Positions 34,110-46,950 of a DNA stretch of 64,000 nt are shown here, piece by piece. The stretch is from contig CP141132.1 in assembly GCA_035236585.1 (NCBI GenBank), positions 47,929,880 to 47,993,879 of the forward strand, given 5' to 3'. How positions within the stretch are numbered: position 1 is the stretch's first letter; every line of letters starts with the position of its first letter. The DNA is from Warburgia ugandensis. Lineage: Eukaryota; Streptophyta; Magnoliopsida; Canellales; Canellaceae. Below the pieces are notes generated by a model that worked only from the letters and a program-made list of their open reading frames with translations, searched no databases and was not told where the DNA came from. The position numbers were made by a program, and so were the translations under genes.

Positions 34110-34810
34110 TAGGTCAAGAGAACAAGATTCGTATCACTACATGAATATAGGCACATGGACATGTAAGGCACATGGACATGTAAGAGTTTAGAGTCAGTGG
34201 ATATGATGAATGTAGGGGAGTCAACATCACTTCTATCCAAGAAACTAAGTGGAGTGGGGCTAGAACTAGAGAAATCAATGAGCATACGCTTTGGTACTTA
34301 GGAAAGGACAATAATAGAAATAGCATAGGAATAGTGGTATATAAATAATTAAAGGATAAAGTTGTAGACATTAAAAGAACTGGTGATAGAATTGTACTAA
34401 TAAAACTTGTACTAGGAGAGAAGACCATAAATGTCATTAGTGCATATGAGCCAAAAGTAGGGTTAGAAGATAAATTCAAGAGATAATTCTGGGAAGAATT
34501 GGAGGGATTCATGCAGACATTCTCAACACAGAGGAGAAATTTATAGGAGCATATTTTAATGGTCATGTAAGAAAAGAAAAATAAGGATATATAGCGGGTA
34601 CAATATTGGAGAAAGAAATTAGATGGGAGAAGTTATACTTGATTTTGCCTTAGCATATAACCTAATTATAACAAGCACATTCTTTAAGAAGAGGGATGAA
34701 CACATACTAACCCTTAAAAGTGAACCATATAAAAGTGAAATAGACTTTTTTGTACTTAGGTATGCCGAAAGAAAGTATGGAAGAAAGGAAATGACCTTAA
34801 TAGTTTTTTA
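34110..34810 (+). pseudogene. RTE LINE endonuclease remnant
   Basis: Translated pieces match the apurinic-like endonuclease of plant RTE LINEs. They are a KSLESVDMM-like start, an ETKWSGARTREINEHTLWYL segment after a frame change, GIVVYK, ISAYEPKVG, and near the end ILDFALAYNLIITSTFFKKR with YKSEIDFFVLR, where IDF...R is the conserved C-terminal catalytic-region motif. In the family the enzyme nicks target DNA to prime reverse transcription. Stops at several points and frame changes inactivate it. Confidence 0.7.
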
Positions 34811-35559
34811 AAAAAACTCAGTGGTGGAACTTAAAAGGAGAGAAGATGACATCATTTACAAAAGAGTTAATAGTAGAAGGAAACTGGAATAATGAAATAG
34901 AAGTAAACACCATGTGGAATAATATTTCCATGTTCATTAAGAAAGTGGCAAAAGATGTCCTAGGAGTACCTAAAGGTAAAAGGCAGTCAACAAAGGAAAC
35001 TTAGTGGTGGAGTGAAAAAGTGCAAAAAGTTAATAAAGAAAAATATGTGTATTTTAAAGTAGGTAAAGGACTTAAAATAACAAAAACTTTGAGCAATATA
35101 AGAATGTTAAAAAGGATGCCAAGAGAGTAGTAAGTGAGTCTAAACTCAAGGAATATGATGATCTCTATAATAGATTAGGATCAAGAGAAGGTGAGAAAGA
35201 TGTGTTTAACTCACAAAAGTAAGAGAAAGGAAGAGTAAGGACTTAGACCACATTAAGTGTATTCGAAGTGATGACCAAAGGTACTAGTCAAAGATGATGA
35301 GATCAAACAAAGATGGGAAAGTTATTTTCAAAAATTGCTAAATGACAATTATCCTAAGAATATAGGGATTGAAAGTACTGTAAATCCAAATAATGCTAGA
35401 CATTATGAAAGAGGCCTTGAAAAAGATGAAATTAAGAAAGGCTTTGAGGTATGATGGTATACCAATAGAGGTTTGGAAGTATACAGGAAATGTTGGGGTG
35501 GTTTGGTTGACATAATTGTTTAATAAGATTGTAAAATTGAAGAAAATGTTGGATGAATG

Positions 35560-36800
35560 GAGGAAGAGCTCTAAATCCAATTTACAAGAATAAAGGAGGC
35601 ATACAGAGTTGAACTAATTATTGGGGGATTAAACTTAGAAGCCATACAATGAAACTTCTAGAAAGAGTGATGGAGAAGAGGCTACGACATGAGACAAATG
35701 TATTAGAGAACCAGTTTGGTTTCTTGCCTAGGAGGTCTACAATGGAAGCTAATTTTCTCCTTAAGCAATTGATAGAGAAATATAGGGAGATGAGGAAGGA
35801 CCTCCACATGGTCTTTATTGACTTAGAAAAATCTTATGATAGGTTCCCTAGAGAGTTAATATGGTGGGTGTTGGGCAAGAGAGGGGTTTTACGTGGGTAT
35901 ATAGACATAATTAAGGATATTATAAGGGAGTCATAACAAATGTTAGAACCCTAGTGGAGAAACCTGTGATTTTCCTATCACTATAGTATTGCACCAAGGT
36001 TTGGTATTGAACCCGTACCTTTTCACGTTGGTTATGTATGAGTTAACAAAACATTTGCAAGAGGAGATTCCATGGTGCATGTTATTTGCAGATGGTATAG
36101 TTTTGATTGATGAGATGAGGGTTCTAAACATAAAGCTAGGGTTATGGAGAGATGCATTAGAATCTAAAGGATTTAAAATTAGTTGAACTAAGATAGATTA
36201 TATGGAATACAATTTTAGCAAGGGTAGGAGCAAGAGTGGAGCACTAGTAAAGATTGATAACCATGAAGTCCCCCTAAAGGAACACTTCCAATACTTAGGA
36301 TTAATAATTTATGAGAGTGGAGAGATTGAGAGGGAGGTTAAAGAATCCAAGAGTGTTGGAACAAATGGAGATGCACCTTTAGAGTTTCGTGTGATTAGAG
36401 GGGTGTCACTCAAATTGAAAGAAAAATTCTATAGGATGGCTGTAAGGCCAACCATTGTTTATGGATCAGAGTGTTGGGTAGTTAAGGAATAACATGTATA
36501 TTGGGTGAGCATTGTGAAAATGCAAATGTTGAGATGGATGAGTGGCAATGCAAGAAAGGATAGAATTAGAAATGAAAACATTAGAAGAAACTTAAAGAGT
36601 AGCACCAATAGGCAACATGATGAGTAGGATTAGACATAGATGGTTTGCACATGTCCAATATAGACCAAAATAGGCATTAGATAGAAGGAGTGAGGCAATC
36701 CAAGGCAAAGGTTCTAAAAGGGCAAAGAAAGTCCCAAAAGAACGTGGATAGTAGTGGGAAAGGATTTAAAAACTTTGGCACTAAATGACACATGACACTT
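35560..36800 (+). pseudogene. RTE LINE reverse transcriptase remnant
   Basis: 35649-35936 is an open stretch with MKLLERVMEKRLRHE, ENQFGFLPRRSTMEA (the QFGF...STMEA signature) and DLHMVFIDLEKSYDRFPREL (the FIDLEKAYD motif A, Ala replaced by Ser). 35989-36186 carries HQGLVLNPYLFTLVMYELT and the active-site block LFADGIVLIDE at 36085, in which the second Asp of FADD is Gly. 36202-36492 has the thumb-like FQYLGLIIYESGEIE and the tail with YGSECWVVKE. The rest, to about 36800, is a stop-ridden C-terminus. The mutated active site and multiple frames rule out activity. Confidence 0.82.
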
Positions 36801-36854
36801 AATAAAGGGGAGTGGACCTTAATTAACATAAGGTCTTGATGATGATGATGATTT

Positions 36855-38015
36855 GACAACAACTTAGAACTATTTGCTTCATCTCACTTTTTGCTTCTTA
36901 AGCGATCTCTTCAATTGCATGGTGTTACCATAAGACTTTGACCAATGGAATGATCTTGTTTCTCAATTTTCACTCCTTGTAGTCTAAAACCTATATAGCC
37001 TTCTCTTCAAAGGTTGCAATTCAATTGCTACTTACTCAAGCACATGTGAATATTTGGAATGGATTTCCATAACAACATTTCTTGAAACACATTATTAACT
37101 TTAGATAGTTACAGTGGAAAAGCTAGCCTGTATGTTCTTGTACTAATCCTCTCCAAGATCTAGAAATGACCCACAAATCTTAGGCTTAGCTTTCCCTTCA
37201 CACCAAACCTCACGACTCCTTTTGTCAACAAGATCTTTGGAAATACATGATCTTTAACTTCACACTCCAAATCCCTACACCTTTTGTTGGTTTTGTGATA
37301 CTAGAAGTCGTATGCTAATGAGCTTACCTTATCTCCACATTACTCCACTAGCTCAAACTTTGCAGACTATCACTCTCCCACATCACTCCAACAAGTGGGC
37401 ATATGACAAAGTCATGAATACAATGCTTCATAAGGTGCCACACCAATGCTATAATGGTACCTCTTATTGTAGGTGAACTCAATAAGAGGAAGATGCTCAT
37501 CTTAGTTTCCTTTCCAGTCAACTAAATAAGCTCTTGACATATCTTTGATAGTCCTCTCTGACTAATAATCATTTGTGGGTGAAACACGATGCTATTCCTT
37601 AGAGCTGTACTTAATCCCTCCTGCACACCTTACCAAAACTAGGAGATAAATTTGATATCTCTGTTAGAGATGATAGTCACTAGTACACCGTGCAGGCTTA
37701 CAATCACCTTGATGTAAATTTTAGTCAAACTATCCAATGATTGATTTTGTCAGATGGGAAGGAAATGTTTGATTTTCATTAATTGATCAATGATCACCCA
37801 AATCATGTCATGCTCATTGGATGTTTTTCATAGTCCCATGATGATATCCATGGTGATGTGATCCCACTTCCTCTCTTGTCGACCTATAATGTTCGGCCTT
37901 TACTTATTGACAAGTTAGACAATATGCCACATAATCACCAATGTTCTGCTTCATATTGTTCCACCAAAAACTCCTCATCAAGTCTTGGTACATTGAGGTG
38001 ATAGATAGTTATTTC
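36855..38015 (-). pseudogene. Ty3/gypsy (Tekay-like) integrase remnant
   Basis: Reading the minus strand from 38015: a zinc-finger end (SFWWNNMKQNIGDYVAYCLTC, then TAA at 37906-37904 in place of Gln, then VKAEH). A stop-ridden catalytic core follows, then SERTIKDMSRAYLVDWKGN, DEHLPLIEFTYNKRYH and IGVAPYEALY (the conserved core end). Next come a GPY-type module (DHVFPKILLTKGVVRFGVKG, KLSPRFVG) and a chromodomain-side tail with LRNKIIPLVKVLW near 36940. Integrase joins element DNA to the host chromosome. More than ten stops and several frame changes show long decay. The LINE inserted right at its 3' end. Confidence 0.78.
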
Positions 38016-39580
38016 TGTCCTGTTTAAATTGAAAATATAATCAATCTGTTGTCTATCAATCTCATTAAGGGAGATTTCTCCCCTTTGAATCCTAGGGCCA
38101 CATTTCCTTTCCATTCCTTACTTGAATGCCTAAAAAATGCTTTCTTTCCATTCCAAAAGTTGAGTTTCATTGGGCATTATATCATTTAATGATTCTGGGT
38201 TTGGGGCATTGGGGTCCACTTTAGGTGTGAATTTCTCATCTAGGCTATAGAAGCAGAGACTTGAAAATTTTGAGTTTGAGTGAACATTAACTTTTAATGC
38301 GATAATGTCATGAGCATACAGGAGTCATGAGAGCAAATCAATTGTACATTCTTGTAGCTTGAAGAATGCTACTTTTTGCTACCCCTCATGCAGCATGAAT
38401 GGATCTTCACTAAAAGCTAGCTCTATTGGCAAATGAATAGCCCCTCACTATGCCATGAGAACAAAGAAAGCTACAATATCTCATTGCAGCTTTGCCTATT
38501 GTCCTTTAGTGGCATAGTCGGATGTTTGCACATGACACAATCAATTTGACTCAAGGTCTGGTGCTAATAGAAGTTGCTTACTCTCTTAGTAGCGATGGAA
38601 AAGGGCAAGGTTTTTTTGTAGTAATAGTGGGTGAGTCTCATGAGATCTATGATGGATGTTGGAATCAAATGAAGGTCGAAGGACCATTCGGTTCATTAAG
38701 GGGCATAGATCTTGGCCTATTTGTTTGGTCAATCACCAAAGCCCTATGGAGTAAGGGGAGAACAACTATGGATGAGACTCCCCAGCCTTAATTCTTTTGC
38801 ATAGTTCAAGGGCTTGCTTTTTTCATGTCTTCCTACTGATTGCTCTCCTGCCCCTCTCCATTACCCTCAATAACGTCTACACTTTTAATTTTTACACATT
38901 GTCCTTACTTCATGAAAATCTAAAATTCATTTTCAGTGAGTTTCTGTATATGATTTTCCCTAAGCTTTTTATTCCCCAAGATTTTATGGATTATTTTTAA
39001 CTATTTAATTCTTTGATGATGTTGTATGAGAGTAGGAATGATTATTCCATCACATTCATTATATTCTATTTTTACCACTCGATCAATTATTGGATTTTCT
39101 AGTGAAAATTGACAAATCTTTTTGTGGCTAAGAAGTTAGTCCATAGGGATTCTAGTTCTGAATCGATGGTTGTCAATGTTTACAAATCAAGCAATGACTT
39201 TGTATGTGCTGATATGTGGTTTTCTCTTTATAATAAGTTTTAGGGATGGGAGAGACTGATAGTGGAAAAGTTGACAGATAAGTCACCCTTGTTTTCACTC
39301 TACAGAACTGTACATGAGATTTTCACCTCTTATGGTTCTTTATTCAATTCTTTTGAAGTAATTAGATCCTTTTCCTCATTTGAGAATATCCTCCCTTCTT
39401 TCACTCAGCTGCTTACACTGACAGGCATAGCATTGCAAGCAAATAGAGCAGAGAGCTTACCCTTTGTTTCTATTAGAATCACGAGCTTGTTGTAATTGGA
39501 CCTAAAAGGAGAACATAATGCACTTTCAAAAGTGTTCTTCTTATAGCAGATCCTATCACAATCCCATAGTTGATGGTACT
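38016..39580. other. Unassigned sequence
   Basis: No known family is seen on either strand. The longest frame, 38522-38791 on the plus strand (89 codons, from MFAHDTINLTQGLVLIE), and another at 39262-39495 have no recognised motif. Position between integrase and RNase H remnants suggests filler from other insertions. Confidence 0.3.
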
Positions 39581-40203
39581 AAAAGTGTAATAACCCTAGA
39601 TTTTTGTAAACTATTAAGGAAAATTAATAAAGTTTGAATTTTTAGCAATTATGGGCTGGAATATTAGGTTATTGAGAATTCTCCTTTTATAGAGATTATA
39701 TCATGAATTAAAACATAGAAATTATGGATGTACTTGAAAAATTGATTGAAATGACATTAAGTACGTTCAATTCTGAGTTAAAATGAAAAATCCATAATAT
39801 TCTCCATTTTAGGGCAAAATGGTAATTTTACCCATAACCAAGGTAAAATGGTAATTTTACCCATATTCAAGAAATAAGACCTCAATATTCATAATGTACT
39901 CAGAAATATGATTCCAACGCCACTAACTGCACTCGATTCTAAGTCCAGACAAATAGTGCCTATTTTTCTCCCATTTTGGAATTAAAAGGGCAAAAAGGTC
40001 TTTTCACATGAAAGTGGGCCTCACAAAGTGGGCCAATGTTCTAGAAGCAACAATAATTGCTCAATGCAATATTAGCTACTAGTGGAGAGTTGGATAGGAT
40101 TGTAGTGGAGAATGGGATGGGAATGAAGAATGTACTTTTAATTAAATATTCTAAAGTAATAAAATATATTATCAAAAGAAATAATAAAAAAATCAAAATT
40201 GGT

Positions 40204-40210
40204 TATAAAT
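40204..40210 (+). promoter_or_regulatory. TATA box of solo LTR G
   Basis: TATAAAT lies 618 bp inside the LTR, followed by a CT-rich stretch (CTCTTTTCCTTATTTCTCTC) about 110 bp later, as in K. Confidence 0.5.
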
Positions 40211-40804
40211 CTGTCCCAAAAATTTCTAAAAATTTTTACAACCTTTCCCATGAAATTCCCAAATCTTCCCTGGAATTTCAGCTCCAAATTCTCCTTCATT
40301 CTTTCCCAATCTCTCTTTTCCTTATTTCTCTCTCCTCTCTCTAATTGGAACAAGAGACCTAAATCAATTAGGCACTCCGTTCCAAGTAGAATCTCATAAA
40401 TCTCATCATCCATAACATCCTATACTACCTTATATACAAAAACCCCAAATCAATTTCGAGATCCAACTGTTCAAACAATGGGAAATCATAAAAAAGGGGC
40501 TATCAGGCTATATTATCATCAATCGGTAATTCTCTCAAATTGGGCATCAAATATAAGTTTTTTCTCCAATCAGGTAGGTGGAACTACTTCCTAGACATAC
40601 ATATTTAATATTATTTAGTGTAATTTTTATTTTTTTTGTAATTTTATTTGAATGAAAAAGTGTAAAAGTAAATACCAGAGCCTTCAAATTCATGGTGATG
40701 GAGAGCTCAGATGGAAAATCTGAGCCTTCCAATCGATCCGGAATGGTCCAAAACATCTAGAGTAAATTTTTTAAGAAAATTTAATAAGTTTGGGCCCTCA
40801 ATTA

Positions 40805-41090
40805 AGAGAAATTGATTGGACGATAAAAAATGGACTGTCCGATCTTCCTAAAGAAGATCCGGCTTCTGGGATGCTGCGCGAAATGCCGCACGAGAACGTG
40901 CAGCGCCGTAGCATCTCCATGCGAGGGTACGCGTATGACGTCGTCTCGATGGGACAACCGCGTGTGCGACAACGGTCTCGGGTGAGCGCGTCCCACTTGC
41001 GTCCCTGTGACGGGCGCGCAGGGACGGTTCCATCTGCTTGGCCCATTTCACCCAAATGATCTGGGCCATTCGTTCCACTGGGCCCAGATC
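40805..41090 (+). other. CpG-rich module in solo LTR G
   Basis: GC/CpG-rich block flanked by AAAATCTGAGCC (40715) and AAATCTAGACCC (41091). K has a single AAAATCTGGACCCTAGG here. Confidence 0.6.
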
Positions 41091-43853
41091 AAATCTAGAC
41101 CCTAGGAATGACTGTGAACTTCAAATGAAGATTATGGAGTCATATGAACTCAAACTGAGATAAAAAAGAAGTTATGGAAAGCTTGTAACGTCTAGTTTCT
41201 AATAAAGTCATAATATGTATAAAATTATTCATGAAATGTTCTATATTTTGGAAATAAGTTTCCAATTTCTAAGATCATCAAGATCTGAGGTGATCAAATC
41301 TTGGGAATTTATTTTAATGATGATATAATACTAAAATAACGTGATATCCATGGTTGATTTGGACAGATTTGGGATAAATTCAGGGATCTACCCTTTATGG
41401 TAGAAAAACCCTAAAAATACAAAGGGACCCACTTGATCAATGAGATCAAGTATGATCAGATCCTTGAGATGGATTAAATGAATGATATTATGATAGATCC
41501 AGTTAGATCATGGATTAAATGTGACAAAATCAAGTGGATATAATTTTTGGATCTTAATGGATTAAAAGCCCTAAAGGTAATTAAAACCCCTAATCTAAAA
41601 GAAAATACCTAAGATCGAATGGTTGGATCATATTTAAAGGTTTATAATAATCTTAATACAATTAGTTTAATTGTCTTTTATTGGATAATAGAAATGTAAA
41701 TGTGATTTATGTTTTAAGTTAGAAAGCATGATAGTGTAATCTTTAAATTTTAGTATGCTATGCCCTAAAGGATTAGTTTGTTAGTAGATTTGATTATCTT
41801 AGGGCCATGTTAGTGTAAATTAGAGATTTAAACATGATTCCATTAGGATAGAAGTACAATTTTATGTATTTCATAACTTAGGATCATGCTAGTTTATGTA
41901 TAGTTTTATTTCACTAGGTTAAGTTACATTCATAGGAAGAATGTTAGTATATGGTTGTTAGACTTATATTTGATTTATGCTTTAAAGTTTATAATTTAAT
42001 TATTGTCAAATTATATTCAATTGTTAAGTAGTTGTTAATATATAATGAGCATAAATCACCAAAAATGTAAACTAATGAAATATAGAGATTCATGGACAAC
42101 TAAGATGAATGAATGATTTTGACTTAATAAGGGCTATAGTTAGTAGGATAATATAAGGAATGATTTACCATTTCCTTGGCCCAAAGTAGAAAAATAATGA
42201 ATATCCATGGATGACATTGTGCATATCCATGGAAATTAATTAAAATCAATTAGAGAAGGGACATAAGGTAAAGAGCTTATAGGAACCTTGTCAAAGATTG
42301 AGCTAGTACCACTCCAGTGGACTCTGAACATTGTGGTTATAGGGGGTATACAAGAGCCAAGTGCTTTTCCCTTGCCTCCCATTGACGTAAGTGAGGTCTA
42401 AACGCCTCCTTACATGAGGGTTGTATTAACCACTTTTTGAGCAGACTTTAACTGGTAAGCACTAGTCATCTTGAAATAAGGAGGAGCTGTCTAGTAATAA
42501 GAAGAAATAAATTATCTTCAACCAAGTAAGCCACTAACTGGTTGAATAATAATAAGAACATAAAAAGATAGCAAATTATCTAACCCTAATAAAAATAGTA
42601 AGTAAGACAAGGATGATCAAACAAGATGAGATCTTGTATGATAAAAAACAATAAGGAAACAGAAACACCATTGTAGATTAGATTGTTTATGTATGATATA
42701 GATAGTACTTGTATAGATGATACTAAACCCTTGGATATATGTTATTCAAGGAAGAAAGATTTAGATCATCTTACATAAGAATGATCAAAAGACCAAGTAG
42801 TTGTACCCTTGCTTAGAAAAATGACATGATACATATGATTTGATAAATATATGTTGATCATGACTATGGCATGTTTCAAGGAGTAAGAATACCTTATTGA
42901 GGTAGGTGGATTATTAAGATTGCCTTTACATGAAGATACATGTCTAATACATGATCTTATGTTTTGAAGTATTGACATGTATAATACCAATATATTAAGG
43001 TAAATACCTCAAATTAAAATATGATCCAACCAAATGATGAGGAAAATAAGTATAAAATGGTTAAGTTGAGAATTAAGAACAACCCTAAGTGAATAGGAAA
43101 GTAGAAAATATTCCAACCCTAGATAAACAGACAGATAGTCTGATATGTATAAGTATTATTTTACATACAAGTTTGAAGGCTTGTAGTTTTGTTTTAAACA
43201 AGCATAGGCCTGGGGATGCTATGCTAGGAGAGTTAAGAGGGTTTGGCCACCCGCTTTCTGAAACTTGATGATATTGAATACCAAGCCTAAAAAGGCTAAA
43301 AGTTGGGTGGGGCAATTATGGGAAAGCCACCACTGTGACAACCATGGTCCTCTCATATGGACATGGATATTGTAATTTTTACTAAGAATGGTATAAGTGG
43401 ATTATAGAACAGTTATCTGAGCGCACTGTACGGATCAGACTGCAAGCATAGTAGTCCTTGATTATTTTGCATTATGATGCATATAAAATTGGCATAGTGA
43501 AATGCCTTAAGGGATGGCATGATGAAATGCCAGGTAGTTTTATATTACCAATATTTTTCCCAAGAAGGGAAATTCCCAATATAGTAACTGGCTGAGATAC
43601 AAATCTCCTATAATGAAAGGAGTTGATCAGCTTTGTATGGAAATGATTATTGATTATTTTTACAATTTTAACGGATTTGTCCTTATACAATATGTATGTA
43701 TAAAGGTGAACACAAATGATAAGGACATGAGATGTCCATATAAATGATAGTGGTCTATGAATGTGTTTATGATAGAATGAATTATGGGATAAATGAATAT
43801 TGAGATTATACTGTCAATAACTTACATTCTTATCCCCTACCAAGCATAGCTTG

Positions 43854-43893
43854 CTGAGATATTGTAAATGTTCGAATGTTTACAATATCTCAG
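43854..43893 (+). other. Perfect hairpin in LTR G
   Basis: 15-bp arms identical to those of K with a 10-nt loop (TGTTCGAATG), 399 bp from the LTR end. Confidence 0.75.
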
Positions 43894-44435
43894 ATACAGA
43901 GAAGGAGACTTAGGAGCTCAAGACTTGAAGAACTATTGAAGAATAAGTAATTAGGGTATATCCCTTGAAACATTGTATTAAGAGCATATATTGTATTTTG
44001 AACTTTGTAATTTGGATTGTGTATTTGGACAAGTATTGTAAGGATACAATGGGCTGTATACTGTAAACCACTGGATGGATCCTAAAGTTTAATAAAAGTA
44101 TATTCCTTCAATGGAGTTTTATCTTGTACAAAATTCTACTTATGTTATGTATGAAGTGGTGACCTGGGTTTTACAAAACAAATTCTAAAGAAAAGATTTT
44201 TGCTGCTTTGGTTTGGGAAATTTTTTTACTCTAAGGGCCCTATCTTTACAAAATGTATTATAAAATGTGTTATAAAAACCCAGGTTGCCACAAAAAGTCT
44301 CCCTCAGAAGTGTACTCCTCCATCCACACCTTTGGAGAAACTAGTTTTCACGTTCAATGCTTAGCTCTCTTAACAATCCCTTTGTATTTGTAGAACATGT
44401 TCCACAAAGGTTGATTGTATAGACACATTCATCAT

Positions 44436-46351
44436 TGTTTGATGTTTTTCGCAAGTGCACGGGCTATTGTAGTATAGCTATGCAAATACGGGTCGATCCC
44501 ACAGGGATTCGTTTTAATTGGAGTTTTTAATAAAATTTAATTATTTGAAATTTAATCAATTTAAAAAATTATTAACCAAAAAATTCAGACTTCATATTTA
44601 GTTTTCTAATGAAATTCCAGAAGTCTACTTTCAGGAAGAACAGAAAAATAATTAACAAAACCTAATTTAAAACTAAAACAAGAAAAATTAAGAAATCCTA
44701 ATTCCCTAGATTAATACTGTCCAATTCTTCACTTTGAGTTTCCAAAAAATTGATCAACCTATCTCAATATGTTCAAAATGCCCTGGATTAGTTATCTGAT
44801 GGAGTAATTTGTTAGATCTTTCAAATTCTTAGAGATCTAATCAAATTAAATAATTTCATGATTAACGGCTTAGATCCGTTTTCATAACCCAAAATGAAGA
44901 TCAAGAACAGTAATTACACTAGAATCCATCCTAAGAACATGCCCTAAAATTTAATTAAAATTCAGAATTAAAATAAGCAATAATTCAAAGATTGTCCATC
45001 CTTAATCAAGAACCGTTAATTGCATTAAACAGTAATGAAATAAGACAGAATGTGGATTGCTTAGAGTAATATAAAATGCGGATAAAAATAGTAGAGGACA
45101 TGGAATGTAATTCAAAATAATCTAGAAGGGCAAATTCAGAATTTTATCTGAAACTTCCCAAAAAGTCCCGTAATACAGAGTTTTCCTGGAGAAGGAGATG
45201 GAGACACCAAGCTAGAGCGGTTGCTACTGGAGAAGGTGCTTGGCTTGGGTGGAGTGTTTTGGCGTCCCATGGTGGAAGTAGGGCTAAACACGATTGTGGG
45301 CAGTACTGGGTAAGTGAGAATATAAAGCTAAGAGATGGATGGGAGGTGCGGTGATGGGTGCGATCAAGGGTGGAAATCAGTTTCCAACAGGAACTCGAGA
45401 ATGGAAAGAAAATTGGGTTGGAGATTAATCCTGGTTTATGTGACTTGTTTTGAGCAATTGGGTCTTGGAAGAGAGAGCGTGGCAGACAAGGGAAAGAGAG
45501 GTAAAACGTGAAAGAGCTAGTGCGGTGATTGAAGAGGGCTAGGGTATGCGGTGAATGGAGGAACTTTGGTTGAGGATCTAGTGTAGTGGAAACCAAGTAG
45601 GGAACGTACGGTGAAAAAAAACAAATGAGGAGAAGTGGTTGTGAATGTGAATTAGCTATGGAAAATAAAAAATTAGAACTAGGAGAACAAAAAGATAAAG
45701 CAGGGAGAGAAACGTGGTCCCAAAAAATGGGAGCCCCCCTCACAGTTTTAAAGAAGGGGTTTAAGAAAAGAAGAGAGAAGAGAGGAGAATGGGAAAGTGG
45801 GAATGAGAAGGGAAAGATGGAGGGGAAAAGGAAGGCGGTGAGAAGAAGATGAGAGAATAGAAGAGAAGAATAAGGAGGGAAAGAGAAAAGAGAGAAGAGG
45901 AGGAAAGAGAGTGGGGGAAAGAGAGTTTTGCTTGCCTCCTTTTGGAAAATTATTCACAATTTAAAGTTGCCTTTCCTTTTTTTTTCCATGATTTCAAATT
46001 AAGCTCCCTTGTCTTCTAGGAAACTATCCCAACCATCTCCATGGGTGATATGCTCCATCCAATCTTCTTTAAGATGATCTGCACTGTTAACTTTTAATCG
46101 TACCCATCCATGCGTCTTTTGGTTGATCTGCAAAAAAAAAGACTAAATTAGAATCATCTCAACCATACATTAATCATCTAATGAGCTCTAATGACCATCT
46201 AACCGTTGATTTTGAGTAATTAAGATGTGGACGGTCAATTTGAGCTAACTTTTAAATCAAGCTAAAATTTGCAGTTTGGATGGTTAGATGATCTAATTGA
46301 ATGCTAAACTAGGGGTCTTTTAGCCAAAATTAAACACTCATCAACTATTAA
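44436..46351 (+). repeat. Repeat H1, unclassified, with purine-rich domain
   Basis: It starts TTGTTTGATGTTTTTCGCAA and ends GGCTAAAATTAAACACTCATCA-like (GTCTTTTAGCCAAAATTAAA then CACTCATCA). The same start, order and end recur in H2 at 49036. The 5' part has GCACGGGCTATTGTAGTATA and GGGTCGATCCCACAGGG. The centre (45625-45925) is almost pure purine on the plus strand. The 3' part has ATTAGAATCATCTCAACC. Short inverted ends TGATG/CATCA are present. I cannot place it in a class: no RT, transposase or tRNA-derived head. A 199-codon minus-strand frame (45144-45743) is pyrimidine-tract low complexity. Confidence 0.6.
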
Positions 46352-46359
46352 ACCTTTTG

Positions 46360-46518
46360 TCTTTCTACTAAAGCATCCACTATTATATTGGCCTTCCCAA
46401 TGTGGCACAAGATGGTAAAGTCATAGTCTTTCAAATATTCCATCCACCTTCTTTGTCTCATGTTTAGGTTGCTCTGAGAGCTGATATATTTGAGGCTCTT
46501 ATGTTTGGTGATAAGTAT
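46360..46518 (-). pseudogene. Ty3/gypsy RNase H fragment
   Basis: The minus strand encodes ITKHKSLKYI, NLNMRQRRWMEYLKDYDFTI and GKANIIVDALVERQ. This is the C-terminal part of the Ty3/gypsy RNase H domain with its TDHKSL (here TKHKSL), RQRRW and ADALSR (here VDALVER) signatures. RNase H removes the RNA template during reverse transcription. About 53 codons remain. Upstream RT is absent, and H1 sits directly beyond its C-terminal end. The same strand and a collinear position with the integrase at 36855-38015 suggest a common origin. Confidence 0.8.
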
Positions 46519-46529
46519 TTAATTTTGTA

Positions 46530-46950
46530 TAAAAAGTACTTGATTAGTTGCCCATGTGTTAGAACTTATAGTGTTAAATTAGGATTTTTGGCCATAATTT
46601 TATACCACATGCATTTTTGACCTAATAACTCAAAATTGTGATATTTTGCAGGTTTAGAGGCTAATCTAGAGTAAATATATCAATGGTCATATTTTAGGAT
46701 TTAATTCGAGTTTTTCACCTTTTGTAGGTCTTGGAGAGTTGATCTAAAGGTCGAGATTTATTGATATGAGAATTGAACATTAAGGTCAAAAGATTGAGTC
46801 AAGGCCTAAATTTTAACATTTCAAGGTAGATAAAGGTCCAAGATCATATCAAGGCAAGATGATGGATCAATTGAAGTAATTAGAAGAGCTAAGGGAGACT
46901 AAAATGGACCATGAAGCAAGCCATGCATTTCCACCATCGTTGCGTGGGAG
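46530..46950. other. Unassigned sequence
   Basis: AT-rich, no frame, no family recognised. It ends at the left TCATT duplication of the TRIM-like element. Confidence 0.4.

Larger units (their letters stand above)
33770..36852 (+). mobile_element. RTE-clade LINE, near full length, dead
   Basis: It begins with a GGTGGTCCCAAGCCC leader like that of plant RTE elements. Endonuclease and reverse-transcriptase remnants follow in one order, and it ends in TTGATGATGATGATGAT at 36836-36852, a simple-repeat tail of the RTE kind. Many stops and frameshifts are present, plus an 18-bp tandem duplication at 34142-34180. No convincing target-site duplication: only ATGATTT is shared by the two flanks. Its 3' end abuts an integrase pseudogene on the other strand and its 5' end an LTR fragment, so it inserted into that older element. 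Confidence 0.8.
39586..44292 (+). mobile_element. Solo LTR G, 4.7 kb
   Basis: It runs from TGTAATAACCC to GGTTGCCACA with a perfect AAAAG duplication at 39581-39585 and 44293-44297. There is no primer site after its right end, so it is a solo LTR formed by recombination between the two LTRs of a full element. It is the fullest example of its group: TATA box at 40204, CpG-rich module at 40805-41090, hairpin at 43854-43893, AATAAA near 44091. A 27-bp-spaced duplication of AAAATGGTAATTTTACCCAT occurs at 39816/39843. Confidence 0.95.

Noticed and set aside
33760-36860. Target-site duplication of the LINE
   Set aside because: Only ATGATTT is shared by the flanks, too short and AT-rich to trust.
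38522-38791. 89-codon plus-strand frame as a host gene
   Set aside because: No recognisable motif, no splice or promoter context, sits between retroelement remnants.
44490-44510. tRNA-like B box (GGGTCGATCCC) suggesting H1 is a SINE
   Set aside because: No convincing A box at the right distance, no poly(A)-like or simple-repeat tail, and a length of 1.6-1.9 kb is too long for a SINE.
45144-45743. 199-codon minus-strand frame rich in Ser, Pro and Leu
   Set aside because: It lies in repeat H1, partly across the purine/pyrimidine tract that removes stop codons. There is no conserved domain, and H2 does not keep the frame.
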